Positions 54,660-62,341 of a stretch of DNA of 64,000 bases are shown one piece after another. Under the pieces are notes generated by a model. The model saw only the letters and a program-made list of their open reading frames with translations. It made no database searches and had not been told where the DNA came from. The stretch spans positions 1 through 64,000 of IMG/VR virus record IMGVR_UViG_3300024999_000057. One strand, 5' to 3'. Position 1 is the first letter of the stretch. Each line of letters starts with the position of its first letter. The position numbers and the translations under genes were made by a program. Origin of the DNA: a virus.

Positions 54660-56890
54660 TGCTGAATTGATGTCGTTCCGTCCTCGTGTTTAGTAGCTCT
54701 GATTATGCTCGTGTAGGTCATCGGCAGCGCCAGTTCGGAGTGAGCGATAATGGCGATGCAGCGGCCCTGCTCCTTCAGGTAGCCCAGCACCTCAAAAAGT
54801 CCAGCCTTCCCCTCTTCATCCAACGACCCGAAGATTTCATCGAGGCAAAGCACGTTGAACGAAGAGGAGCCTGTGGCTTCCAAAATTTCCAACGTAGCGA
54901 AGAGGCAGGACATCTTGACCCTCGCCTTCTCACCCTCCGACCAGTTCGCCCACTTGACCGTCTTGTGGCTGTCGGTGACCGTGAATTGGACCTCACCATC
55001 TTCATCGAGATAGAAGACGCACGCGATTCTTCCCGAGGTGATCATCTCCGAATATTTCCGGATCAGGATGTTGAAGCTCCTCAGGAACCTGTCGATTTTC
55101 CTGACTCGGTAACCCTTCGGCCCGAGGATTCCCAACCAATTCCTGATGTCCTCCAAGGTACTTTCTGCCTGAAACAACTCATTTCTGGAAGCGTCCAATC
55201 GGAGCAATAAATCCCGGTTGTTTTCCTCGACCTGACGATTAAGTTCTTTTCGGGCTCTCGATAAAGCGTTGTGGTCCTTGGCCTTGGTTACTTCAGTATC
55301 AATTTGGGAAACCTCGTTTTTTACTGAAATCAACTTAGAAACCAATTCGCCCAACTTCAAATCAATAGCCATCAAAACCAGAGGATCAACCTCAACCGCA
55401 GGACCAACTTCAGCTTTCAACCGGTTCAACTCGAACTGCCTCTGCTCGAACTGCAGGTGCTCCATCCCGATTAATACCGCTTCCTGCAAGTTCAATTGAA
55501 TCCGACGCTTGCGATCCTCGAAGCAACTCACATCAAGCTGAGCTTGATTCCCGTCGATCTTGGTATCCGGGTTGGCTTCGAGCTTTTCAAGCTCCTGAGT
55601 TTTCCTGGTGATTTCCTGCCAAGCCTTCTGGATGAGGCGGTACTTTGAGAGGGAGGACTCGCATTTTTCGATGAGAGCATTGTCGGCTTCGATCTGAGCA
55701 GAAAGCTCTTCGATCTGCCCTTCAAACTGCGTCGAGTCAACCGAATGTCCGCAGGTAGGGCAGGCACAGGACTTCGCGGAATTCTCAAGGCTCAGGCGCT
55801 CCGATCCCTTCTGACTTCGGGCAACCTGCGTCTTCGTCTTGAGGTTCTCGATCTTCCTCAGTTGCTCCTCAGCGAACTCTGCTTCAACTTCAGGAGTTTC
55901 CAATTTGGAAAGTTCTTCCCTCAATGGAAGCAGCCGCTCGATCTGAGGCTTGGCCTTTTCGTACCTAGCGAGAACCCCTTGAGCCTCTTGAAGCTTGGAT
56001 TCGGTGAACCTGAGTTCTTCCTGAAGCTTAGTTGCTCTGCTTTGTGCGTCTTCCTTCGATAAAGAGGGGAGTTCGAAGGTTTTAATCTCGTCTTCTAACT
56101 CCTGAATCTTCTCTTGTGTCGCTTGGTTCGCCTCGGCTTTTTTCAATAGCTCTGTGAGATCGCTTCGATCTCTGGAGAGTTCCAGTTGCTGAGCTTTCAA
56201 GTTATCAACTTCAACCCAAAGATTCTTCAGTCTGGATTCAAGCTCAGCAACCTCGACTTCCTCAAGTTCAGGCTGAGGATGAACCACGCCCTGCTCCATC
56301 AACTCGATCTGCTTCTGGAGCATCAGGATCTTGCCATGCTTTCCTGCGAGAGCCTTTTCCTTCTCCTTCATCCGGTCGAATTCAGCGTCGAGTTCATCCA
56401 GGCGATTGACTCTGGAGATGAACTTTTTCCTCTCGCCATCGGAGGAGGATTCGAGGAGATTCAAGGAGCTTTTCGGGCTCTGGTAAACGAGATCCACGAA
56501 AGTTGAATAGTCGGTTTCGAGGACCTCTTCGAGGAACTTCAGGTTGTCCGGGATTCGCTTCAGGTGCCGCTTGTGCTTCGCTCCGTTGACCTCTTCGTAA
56601 ATCTCGATCTCACCGGTCTTCTTCGAGTTCTTGACATACCACTCGGAAGCGCCCTTGGTGAACCAGATTTCGATCTCATAAGGCTGGCCTGTGATCTCGT
56701 TATTCACGTCGTCTACTTTGGTGCCCTTCGGGTTCTTGTTGAACAGGCCCTGGATCAGCGTCAGGAAAAGGCTCGTCTTGCTGGCGCCGTTGTTGCCGAT
56801 GACCGAGTGAATTCCATTCTCGAACGTGAAGTCGAGGTACTTGTAGGCGAAGCAGTCTCGGGCCACTACTCGGGTGAACTCGACTACCAC
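54656..56890 (-). CDS. SbcC/Rad50-like ATPase (T4 gp46-like)
   Basis: 744 aa. Walker A GNNGASKTS (32-40), long coiled coils, zinc hook CPTC (377-380), signature WSEGEKARVKM (about 655) and Walker B FNVLCLDEIFGSLDE (about 695). With the SbcD-like nuclease (57963) forms a DNA end-processing complex for recombination-dependent replication. The two genes are separated by four small genes. Overlaps neighbours by 4 and 7 bases. Confidence 0.93.
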   Translation of the reverse strand: MVVEFTRVVARDCFAYKYLDFTFENGIHSVIGNNGASKTSLFLTLIQGLFNKNPKGTKVDDVNNEITGQPYEIEIWFTKGASEWYVKNSKKTGEIEIYEEVNGAKHKRHLKRIPDNLKFLEEVLETDYSTFVDLVYQSPKSSLNLLESSSDGERKKFISRVNRLDELDAEFDRMKEKEKALAGKHGKILMLQKQIELMEQGVVHPQPELEEVEVAELESRLKNLWVEVDNLKAQQLELSRDRSDLTELLKKAEANQATQEKIQELEDEIKTFELPSLSKEDAQSRATKLQEELRFTESKLQEAQGVLARYEKAKPQIERLLPLREELSKLETPEVEAEFAEEQLRKIENLKTKTQVARSQKGSERLSLENSAKSCACPTCGHSVDSTQFEGQIEELSAQIEADNALIEKCESSLSKYRLIQKAWQEITRKTQELEKLEANPDTKIDGNQAQLDVSCFEDRKRRIQLNLQEAVLIGMEHLQFEQRQFELNRLKAEVGPAVEVDPLVLMAIDLKLGELVSKLISVKNEVSQIDTEVTKAKDHNALSRARKELNRQVEENNRDLLLRLDASRNELFQAESTLEDIRNWLGILGPKGYRVRKIDRFLRSFNILIRKYSEMITSGRIACVFYLDEDGEVQFTVTDSHKTVKWANWSEGEKARVKMSCLFATLEILEATGSSSFNVLCLDEIFGSLDEEGKAGLFEVLGYLKEQGRCIAIIAHSELALPMTYTSIIRATKHEDGTTSIQQ

Positions 56891-57069
56891 TCCTCTTCCT
56901 CCTTTTTAAGCTTAATGGATTCAGTGCATTCAAATTGAGCGATGTCTTCAATTCCAAGCAAACACTCCGCGCACAATTTGTAAGTGGCACCAGGAGCTGA
57001 TTGTCTCTGGATTTTAAAAATTATTTCTTCTGGCCCAGCACCACAATTATCACAGACCCCTAGTCCCAC
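56884..57069 (-). CDS. Small zinc-ribbon protein
   Basis: 61 aa, GTG start overlapping the end of the 57060 gene. CDNC (6-9) and CAEC (33-36) form a C4 zinc ribbon; acidic end EEEEW. Between the SbcC-like and SbcD-like genes. Function unknown. Confidence 0.65.
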   Translation of the reverse strand: MGLGVCDNCGAGPEEIIFKIQRQSAPGATYKLCAECLLGIEDIAQFECTESIKLKKEEEEW

Positions 57070-57317
57070 TCCTCTTCCTCCTGAGGAATCGTGTAGGATT
57101 TCTCCTTAACGACCCTGCCCACGAAGAGGCCAAGGAAAAGGACTTGGAAGGCGAACCCCCTCAACGACGGAATGAAGAGGAAGGGGAAAATCATGTCGTC
57201 CAGGTAGCCCATCGCGGAAAACTCGAAGTCGATTCCGAAGAGCCTTAACCTGAGAGCTACGGTCCTGTTGGGCTCGTTCAGGGAACCTTCGATTTCAAAT
57301 AAATCTGAGAATTTCAT
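57060..57317 (-). CDS. Membrane-associated hypothetical protein
   Basis: 85 aa. A hydrophobic segment at about 41-69 (MIFPFLFIPSLRGFAFQVLF, LGLFVG) that could span the membrane, acidic end (PQEEEEWD). Overlaps both neighbours. Function unknown. Confidence 0.6.
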   Translation of the reverse strand: MKFSDLFEIEGSLNEPNRTVALRLRLFGIDFEFSAMGYLDDMIFPFLFIPSLRGFAFQVLFLGLFVGRVVKEKSYTIPQEEEEWD

Positions 57318-57595
57318 TTTAGTCCTCCGAACACAAACGACTCCCCGAAATCGGTAATCAAGATGTAAGTCCTACCAGGGCGCACGTAACACTTCTCCTC
57401 TAGCCACAGGCGCAGGAGCACGACAACTTCTTCCCAAGTTTCTGGTTCGTCAGTGTCGTAGTAAGAAGGCCACGGATTGAACCAATCAACCATCTGCATA
57501 ACCACAGGCTTACTTCCGTCGAAGCAGAACCCCTCCGGGTATTCGAGGGGAAGTTCGAACACGCGGCAAAAATTTGTTTCTTCTGTGGGCCTCAC
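57314..57595 (-). CDS. Hypothetical protein
   Basis: 93 aa, acidic, aromatic-rich (WFNPWPSYYDTDEPETW), with a strand-rich end (RTYILITDFGESFVFGG). ATGA overlaps on both sides. Function unknown. Confidence 0.6.
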   Translation of the reverse strand: MRPTEETNFCRVFELPLEYPEGFCFDGSKPVVMQMVDWFNPWPSYYDTDEPETWEEVVVLLRLWLEEKCYVRPGRTYILITDFGESFVFGGLK

Positions 57596-57966
57596 ACCAC
57601 CTCCCCTGAGAAGAGCAACTTCTCAACTGAATCCCAGTCCACGAAAGGACGTTCGAATTCATCAAGCCCTTTGCAAAGGGGAACCCCTAAAGCCGCGTCG
57701 TCGATGTAGAGGTGTGCGTAGATTTTGGGGCTTTGGGTCCAGCGTTTCTGCCCCGGATTCTCGTTGATGCTCCAGAGTTCAATTTCGTTTTCCTTGAACC
57801 AAGCCACAGCGTCTTCCAATTCTTTGCCACTCCGCATCGTGTAGAGGATGAGTTGGTGGCCTTCGCCAGTGAGCTTTTTAAGAACGGGCTGCGCTCCGAT
57901 TTCTCTCCCAATCTTCGGGTACTCGTGCGTTACGCAGGTACCGTCGAAATCAACTGCGATTATCAA
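57592..57966 (-). CDS. HAD-family phosphatase-like protein
   Basis: 124 aa. HAD motifs: DFDGT (6-10), TMRSGKE with motif II Thr (about 43), and YIDDAALG (motif IV). Small Cap-less HAD similar to a bacterial family of predicted hydrolases; likely acts on a phosphorylated nucleotide or nucleic acid end. Sits between the SbcC/SbcD-like genes. Overlaps by 4 bases on both sides. Confidence 0.85.
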   Translation of the reverse strand: MIIAVDFDGTCVTHEYPKIGREIGAQPVLKKLTGEGHQLILYTMRSGKELEDAVAWFKENEIELWSINENPGQKRWTQSPKIYAHLYIDDAALGVPLCKGLDEFERPFVDWDSVEKLLFSGEVV

Positions 57967-58961
57967 GCTGCCTCCTTGTAGACCATCATCATCCGGTCGA
58001 TTTTATTTTCGTCGTACCCAAGTTCCTTCAGATAGGAAGCCAGTTCCTCGTCGAGCGAGGCGTTGATGATTTCTTCTTGCTCTCCTGAATCCTGAACCAA
58101 AACCTGCAAAGCCTCAGGCACCTTCACCAACTTGACGTTGGATTGAGGCGCTGAAATGGTCTTCAACTCAGGCACGGTGCCGGTGACCTCGATCCGGTAG
58201 AAGTCGGTTTCGTTTAAAGCAGGAAATTCCTCATCCGCTCGAATTCGGATCTGAATTAGTGAGGGCAAATTTGTGGCTATTCGCTCGTACTTCGCGGTGC
58301 CCTTGTCAAGGGTCAGGAGGACAACTCCGGTATCGACCGAGGTTTGAAACTCCTTGTTGACCGGGTGGTTCGTGTAGACGAGCTTGCCTACTGAGTAGGG
58401 GGCGTGAATATCTGAACAAATAGCCAAATCGAAAGGCTCCAGCAAATGATCGACATCAATTTCCTCCTTGACGAACTGGTTGTAGTTGCATCGGAAGTGA
58501 GAGATCAAAATGTTCAGCTTGGTGCCAGTCACTGTGGGTCCAGAATAGGTGCCCAAGGAACAATGATTTACAAAGTGCAGCGTGCAATTTTCGTCAGGCA
58601 GGTGATGAACCCAAGGCTTCGCTTGGTAATTCAGCTTGATCGTCTTGTCCTTGCCCATGTCCAGGTACTGGAAAGTGTCCTTGCCTGGCCCGATCTGTTC
58701 GTGATTTCCAGAGATCAAGTAGACTTCGATACCGGCCTCACGACACATCCTGAAGAAGATAAAAGCAAGCTCTTGCTCCTCAAGCTCGGGCTCACATTTC
58801 TCCCAAAGATCCCCTGCTATGATCAACTCCGCGTGGTTGTGCAGGCAGGCCTCGATCAGGAACTCGAAGAGTTGCATGTAGCGGTCGATCTGCCAAGCGA
58901 AGGGAGCCTCTTTGCGAAGCCAAATGTGCCAATCCCCGCTGCAAAGAAATTTTCTAGCCAC
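57963..58961 (-). CDS. SbcD/Mre11-like nuclease (T4 gp47-like)
   Basis: 332 aa. GTG at 58961 preferred (GGGGAGG upstream; protein then starts ARKFLCSGDWH); an ATG at 58985 is possible. Metallophosphoesterase motifs SGDWHIWL, AGDLWEKCE, SGNHEQIG, ISHFRCN and CSDIHAPY match Mre11/gp47. Nuclease of the SbcCD-like complex. Overlaps its upstream neighbour by 8 bases. Confidence 0.9.
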   Translation of the reverse strand: MARKFLCSGDWHIWLRKEAPFAWQIDRYMQLFEFLIEACLHNHAELIIAGDLWEKCEPELEEQELAFIFFRMCREAGIEVYLISGNHEQIGPGKDTFQYLDMGKDKTIKLNYQAKPWVHHLPDENCTLHFVNHCSLGTYSGPTVTGTKLNILISHFRCNYNQFVKEEIDVDHLLEPFDLAICSDIHAPYSVGKLVYTNHPVNKEFQTSVDTGVVLLTLDKGTAKYERIATNLPSLIQIRIRADEEFPALNETDFYRIEVTGTVPELKTISAPQSNVKLVKVPEALQVLVQDSGEQEEIINASLDEELASYLKELGYDENKIDRMMMVYKEAA

Positions 58962-59364
58962 CCGACCTCCCCACTCCCATCGCACATTTTTTGAACTCCA
59001 TTTCCTGCAACGGCTTCAACGTGGGATCACAAGGAAGGCTGGTAAGCCCGAAGCAGTTCAGCCTCACGTCGGTTTCGACCCAGACTTCATCTACGAGGCC
59101 TCCACGCATAACCTGATAACCAGGAACCACAAATCCTTCCGCCTTCTCCAAAAGCCCAACAAGAAGCTCGCCTTCGATGATCAGCTTGTTGTCCAAGACC
59201 TTCGCTGAGTCCACGAAGCCAACCTTGACGTGCTGGTTGAAACCATCAAGAATCGGAATCTCCTTCCCTTGTACGGCCTCAGCCATCTGGTAGAGAGCTT
59301 CAGGCGCAAACCTGTCTCCTTTGAGATCTACTGCGGTTGATGCTGCTTCTGCGATGAATCTCAT
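58954..59364 (-). CDS. Hypothetical protein
   Basis: 136 aa. Strand-rich with IPILDGFNQHVKVGFVDSAK and LIIEGELLVG, weakly like the barrel of U35 proteases but without a recognisable Ser/His pair. Function unknown. Overlaps the SbcD-like gene. Confidence 0.6.
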   Translation of the reverse strand: MRFIAEAASTAVDLKGDRFAPEALYQMAEAVQGKEIPILDGFNQHVKVGFVDSAKVLDNKLIIEGELLVGLLEKAEGFVVPGYQVMRGGLVDEVWVETDVRLNCFGLTSLPCDPTLKPLQEMEFKKCAMGVGRSGG

Positions 59365-59601
59365 TTAAGCCACCTCGTCTTCCGGCAGATCCTTGTCACA
59401 GCCGAACAAGGTGTCCATCCCGTACTCCTCATTGGCTTCGCAGGCAATGTCGCCCAGGATCGAATCAATCTCTTCGAGAGCATCGGTGTCGATCTCGTCG
59501 AAATTGCGAAGGCCACATAGCCGGTCGAGGACGTAGGCCCGAGCCTCTTTGAGCCGCTCCGGGTCGATTGCGAGATGATAAATTTTGAATTCTTCGTTCA
59601 T
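59365..59601 (-). CDS. Small acidic protein
   Basis: 78 aa; ATG at 59601 preferred (AAGGAG 9 bases before). Very acidic C-terminal half (EIDTDALEEIDSILGDIACE). The gene directly precedes the 58954 gene (TAA overlaps nothing). Function unknown. Confidence 0.65.
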   Translation of the reverse strand: MNEEFKIYHLAIDPERLKEARAYVLDRLCGLRNFDEIDTDALEEIDSILGDIACEANEEYGMDTLFGCDKDLPEDEVA

Positions 59602-59917
59602 TTTGGATCTCCTTAAATTAGGCGGCAGACTTCCACGCGGTCTGCCAGCGCTGCCTGAATAACTACCGTAGAGTACAGGCTCCTCCCCTTTCACACGCTC
59701 AGGTCACTCATGTTAGGCTTGGGTACAACTACCGTAGAGCACAGGTTTGAGCTTCAAGCTCTCAGCAGCTGAGAACCTCAGAGGCTTGCGCTCCAAATCC
59801 GGTTGTACCAGCTACCAGCCTTAGCCAAATTAGGCCATGCCCTCAATGACGTGCTACTTGTCCGCGCTGCTTGCACCTCATGTTCCGAGGGAGAGGATCG
59901 GCGGGGTGATCTCGTTC
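59602..59917. repeat. Gene-free region with 19-bp direct repeat
   Basis: AACTACCGTAGAGTACAGG (59661-59679) and the same with one change (59727-59745), 66 bases apart. Hairpins GGCAGAC/GTCTGCC (about 59625-59650), GAGCTT/AAGCTC and CTCAG/CTGAG (about 59745-59785) also occur. No coding frame with a ribosome binding site is seen. Probably a leader and control region for the 59365 operon; a noncoding RNA is possible. Confidence 0.55.
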
Positions 59918-60127
59918 CTACAGAAAGGCCTGCTTCATTTTCTCAGCGAGCCTGGTTGCTTCCAGACTTTCACCAAGGTGCTTCTCGCGATCATTCATCA
60001 GATCTGAAATCTTGGTTTCGATACCATCTGCGATAGCGTCGTGCTTCGAGGAATGAAGTTCGAGTTCCTTGACAGCCTTCTGGAAGGTACCCATAATTTC
60101 GTCGATGGTTTTACTTTTGAGGAACAA
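59918..60127 (-). CDS. Small coiled-coil protein
   Basis: 69 aa, TTG start with AAAGGAG upstream. Helical throughout (IDEIMGTFQKAVKELELHSS, LGESLEATRLAEKMKQAF). Similar short helical proteins are common in phages. Function unknown. Confidence 0.6.
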   Translation of the reverse strand: MFLKSKTIDEIMGTFQKAVKELELHSSKHDAIADGIETKISDLMNDREKHLGESLEATRLAEKMKQAFL

Positions 60128-60145
60128 TTTATTCTCCTTTCCTGG

Positions 60146-60253
60146 TTATTTTTTAATCCATCTCCAAGCTACAACTACTCCGCAAGCGAAGCCACCTGAG
60201 CCAATAATCAAACACCCGATCACGAATGTGCTTACATCCACCAGCACACTCAT
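60146..60253 (-). CDS. Tiny single-TM protein
   Basis: 35 aa. One transmembrane helix (FVIGCLIIGSGGFACGVVVA) and a basic end (WRWIKK). ATG overlaps the stop of the 60250 gene. May act with the neighbouring lipoprotein at the envelope. Confidence 0.5.
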   Translation of the reverse strand: MSVLVDVSTFVIGCLIIGSGGFACGVVVAWRWIKK

Positions 60254-60633
60254 TTCACGGTGTCCTCATCGGAGCAGCCCACGAGTTCCGGCTTGTATCC
60301 ACAGAAAACCTTGACTTCCCTGAAGCCACCATTCTGCTGCGGGACCATGCCTACGGAGGTGACGAGGCCATTGAAGTTGCTGTCGGAGGGCCTCACGTTG
60401 ACGAGGGCGCCACGCTCTTTCGTCAGCACGATGTTGCCATCCGCTTCCTTGCGCTGAACAGGCCATTCCTTCTCGAAGTACCTCTTGGCGTTGATTTCAG
60501 CCAGCGTGCGCTCCTCTGCGGTCAGTGCATGGACGTTGGCTACGGTCGCTGCGACTTTTTCATCAGCGGACTTTTTGCAGCCTGCGGAAAATGCAGCTAC
60601 CACGATCAGCGCGAAAATTACGAGTTTGTTCAT
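60250..60633 (-). CDS. Lipoprotein
   Basis: 127 aa. Signal peptide with lipobox AAFSAGC, Cys at residue 19; mature domain with two Cys (VFCGY, LVGCSD). AAGGAG precedes the ATG. Exported lipoprotein in the replication block; an exclusion or envelope-modifying role is possible but no family is recognised. Confidence 0.75.
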   Translation of the reverse strand: MNKLVIFALIVVAAFSAGCKKSADEKVAATVANVHALTAEERTLAEINAKRYFEKEWPVQRKEADGNIVLTKERGALVNVRPSDSNFNGLVTSVGMVPQQNGGFREVKVFCGYKPELVGCSDEDTVK

Positions 60634-60661
60634 TTTTTGGTCTCCTTTTTAATTTTTGGTT

Positions 60662-60826
60662 TTAGTTCCTGGTGCTCAGTATGTGCATCATGAGCATGTT
60701 GAAAGTTGCTTGAGAGTAATCCCCTTGGATCAGCGCCACAAGTCCTGCGATCCCAGACATGATTGCCACAACCTGCGTAACCACTACCCAACCCGCTACG
60801 AGTAAATCTTTGGTTTCTTGTTTCAA
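60662..60826 (-). CDS. Small membrane protein
   Basis: 54 aa, TTG start with GGAGAGG upstream. One or two hydrophobic helices (LLVAGWVVVTQVVAIMSGIA, GLVALI). Lies just after a hairpin at 60844-60890. Function unknown; small membrane proteins of this kind can act as holin-like or inhibitor proteins. Confidence 0.5.
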   Translation of the reverse strand: MKQETKDLLVAGWVVVTQVVAIMSGIAGLVALIQGDYSQATFNMLMMHILSTRN

Positions 60827-60843
60827 AATTTTTACCTCTCCCA

Positions 60844-60890
60844 GAACAACTCCGCAGGCTCAGAGGAGGGAAAGGCCTGCGGAGTTGTTC
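60844..60890. other. Strong 16-bp hairpin
   Basis: GAACAACTCCGCAGGC (60844-60859) pairs perfectly with GCCTGCGGAGTTGTTC (60875-60890). A T-run follows only rightward, while the nearby genes run leftward, so it may act as an RNA-processing or attenuation element after the 60896 gene. Confidence 0.7.
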
Positions 60891-60895
60891 ACTTT

Positions 60896-61825
60896 TTAGA
60901 AAACGATGTTGTCGAATTCGGCGTCTTGTGCTCCTGCACCCAAGCCACCAGAATTGCCAGCCCCTTTGCCCTCGATACTCATTCCGGCAGGCAGAGCTTT
61001 CTGCGCTTCTTCCTTGCGGGTAGCCGAGATCAGCTTGCGCTGAGTCTCGAAGCCCCTCACGGACTCGTCAACCGCCTTAACGGTCTCGGTCAGCAGCTTG
61101 CGCTCTTCGAGGGGATACGGGCGATCCTTCTGGAGGATTGGGGTTATGATCCAGTAGACGTTCGTGCCGTTGACCTGCTGCTCGGTGGTCAGGAGGGTCG
61201 GGAAGAAGTACAGCGGGAACTTCCCAGCCGAATCCAGGTACTGTTTGAAGGGCAGGAAGCTGGTGCCCTTGAAGTACATGATCGCGCCTTTTGTTTCCTC
61301 ACCGATCTTCACCTCGACGAAGACCTGATACTGGCAAGTGCATTTTTCCGCCTTGTCAACGTCCTTCGCACGGCGTGGGCATTTCCCGGACATGCACTCG
61401 AAGCCGAGATTGTCGCCTGCGGCTTTCTCGCCGGGATCGAGCACGAGCTGGCTCTGACAAATATGCTTCTTCACGTCCTTGACTTTGGTGCCATCCGGGA
61501 AGAAAGAAAACTTGGTCCCGAATTTGACCACGGTGATCTCCGGGTTAGCCCCGCAGTCGATGCCGATGTCTTCAACAATCGTGTTTTTCCCGTCCTGCTT
61601 GGTGATCTGGTTGTACACGAAGTTCCCCATCGGAACGGTGTTGCCTTTGGCGTCTTTAATCGGGAACTTGTTGATCTTGAGCGTCGGGGTCTTATCGAAC
61701 GAAGCGTTGGTGGCCTGTCCGGTCGCACCAAGTATTTCCCGGATTTCGTCAGGAGTCATTCCTTCAAAAAGGTCTGCCAGATTTACAGATGCTGCTGCGT
61801 TAGTTTTTTCAGTTGCTTTTGCCAT
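60896..61825 (-). CDS. Candidate ssDNA-binding protein with acidic C-terminal tail
   Basis: 309 aa. A central beta-rich region (about 50-220) with many Cys (GIDCG, HICQSQ, FECMSGKCPRR, KCTCQYQV), like zinc-stabilised phage SSBs, and a Gly-rich linker ending DAEFDNIVF, an acidic stretch capped by hydrophobic residues as in SSB tails. The gene sits among recombination genes behind a palindrome copy. Assignment to the SSB role is inference. Confidence 0.55.
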   Translation of the reverse strand: MAKATEKTNAAASVNLADLFEGMTPDEIREILGATGQATNASFDKTPTLKINKFPIKDAKGNTVPMGNFVYNQITKQDGKNTIVEDIGIDCGANPEITVVKFGTKFSFFPDGTKVKDVKKHICQSQLVLDPGEKAAGDNLGFECMSGKCPRRAKDVDKAEKCTCQYQVFVEVKIGEETKGAIMYFKGTSFLPFKQYLDSAGKFPLYFFPTLLTTEQQVNGTNVYWIITPILQKDRPYPLEERKLLTETVKAVDESVRGFETQRKLISATRKEEAQKALPAGMSIEGKGAGNSGGLGAGAQDAEFDNIVF

Positions 61826-61881
61826 TTTGAGATTTTCCTTAAATAATTTGAGATAGTTGGGTTCCCTCCCTGATTTTTGAA

Positions 61882-61895
61882 ATTCATTTGTGAAT
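61882..61895. promoter_or_regulatory. ATTCA-N4-TGAAT site
   Basis: ATTCATTTGTGAAT, exact arms, in the leader of the 60896 gene between the upstream terminator and the gene. Confidence 0.75.
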
Positions 61896-61901
61896 TGTTG
61901 G

Positions 61902-61932
61902 TGGAAAAGAGGAGCCCTCCGAAGAGGGCTCC
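61902..61932 (-). terminator. Terminator after the 61941 gene
   Basis: GGAGCCCTC (61911-61919) pairs with GAGGGCTCC (61924-61932); leftward followed by TCTTTTCC. Confidence 0.85.
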
Positions 61933-61940
61933 AATCAAAA

Positions 61941-62330
61941 CTACAGCGCGTCTACCATCGCCCTAAGCTGCTCAAGGGATGCACCCAGGAGCTTCTCGTC
62001 TTCCTTCTGGGCGATGATCGACATGAGTTTCTGCTTCTTCTCCTTGGACTCCTTGATCCTCTCAGCAGCCTCGGCCTCGTTCAGCCTGACTTCGATGACC
62101 CGCTTGATGACCTCGAACTTGAGTTGGAGTACGGCGTCGAGATTCTTGCTCTTGACGACGAAGCTCTCGGTGTCGCTGTCCTTCAGCTTGCGGTGTAGGT
62201 CCTTGGCAATATTGTCTAGGCAGGCGCCGTTGTTGACTGCGGTGAGTGGGAGATCCCATAGGTCCTCGGTGCTGAGGTTGCCCTTGGGAGACTCGAAGCG
62301 AATTTTCATCCTGCTGGCTTTTTCGAACAT
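61941..62330 (-). CDS. Conserved phage protein
   Basis: 129 aa. The sequence KIRFESPKGNLSTEDLWDLPL followed by a helical, charged second half (LKFEVIKRVIEVRLNEAEAA, EKKQKLMSIIAQKEDEKLL) matches a short protein conserved in many phages near replication genes. Exact role unknown. AGGAGG precedes the ATG. Confidence 0.7.
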   Translation of the reverse strand: MFEKASRMKIRFESPKGNLSTEDLWDLPLTAVNNGACLDNIAKDLHRKLKDSDTESFVVKSKNLDAVLQLKFEVIKRVIEVRLNEAEAAERIKESKEKKQKLMSIIAQKEDEKLLGASLEQLRAMVDAL

Positions 62331-62341
62331 TTTTCTTCCTC

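Noticed and set aside
59803-60036. Plus-strand frame of 77 codons
   Set aside because: No ribosome site and overlaps the minus-strand gene at 59918; low-complexity composition.
60818-61846. Long plus-strand frame (342 codons) across the SSB-like gene
   Set aside because: Antisense shadow; the minus-strand gene has a ribosome binding site, a zinc/Cys pattern and operon context.
1477-61895. Palindrome as a known LexA or Fur box
   Set aside because: Sequence and spacing do not match the common LexA boxes I know, and gene-end placement before terminators is unlike SOS or Fur regulation.
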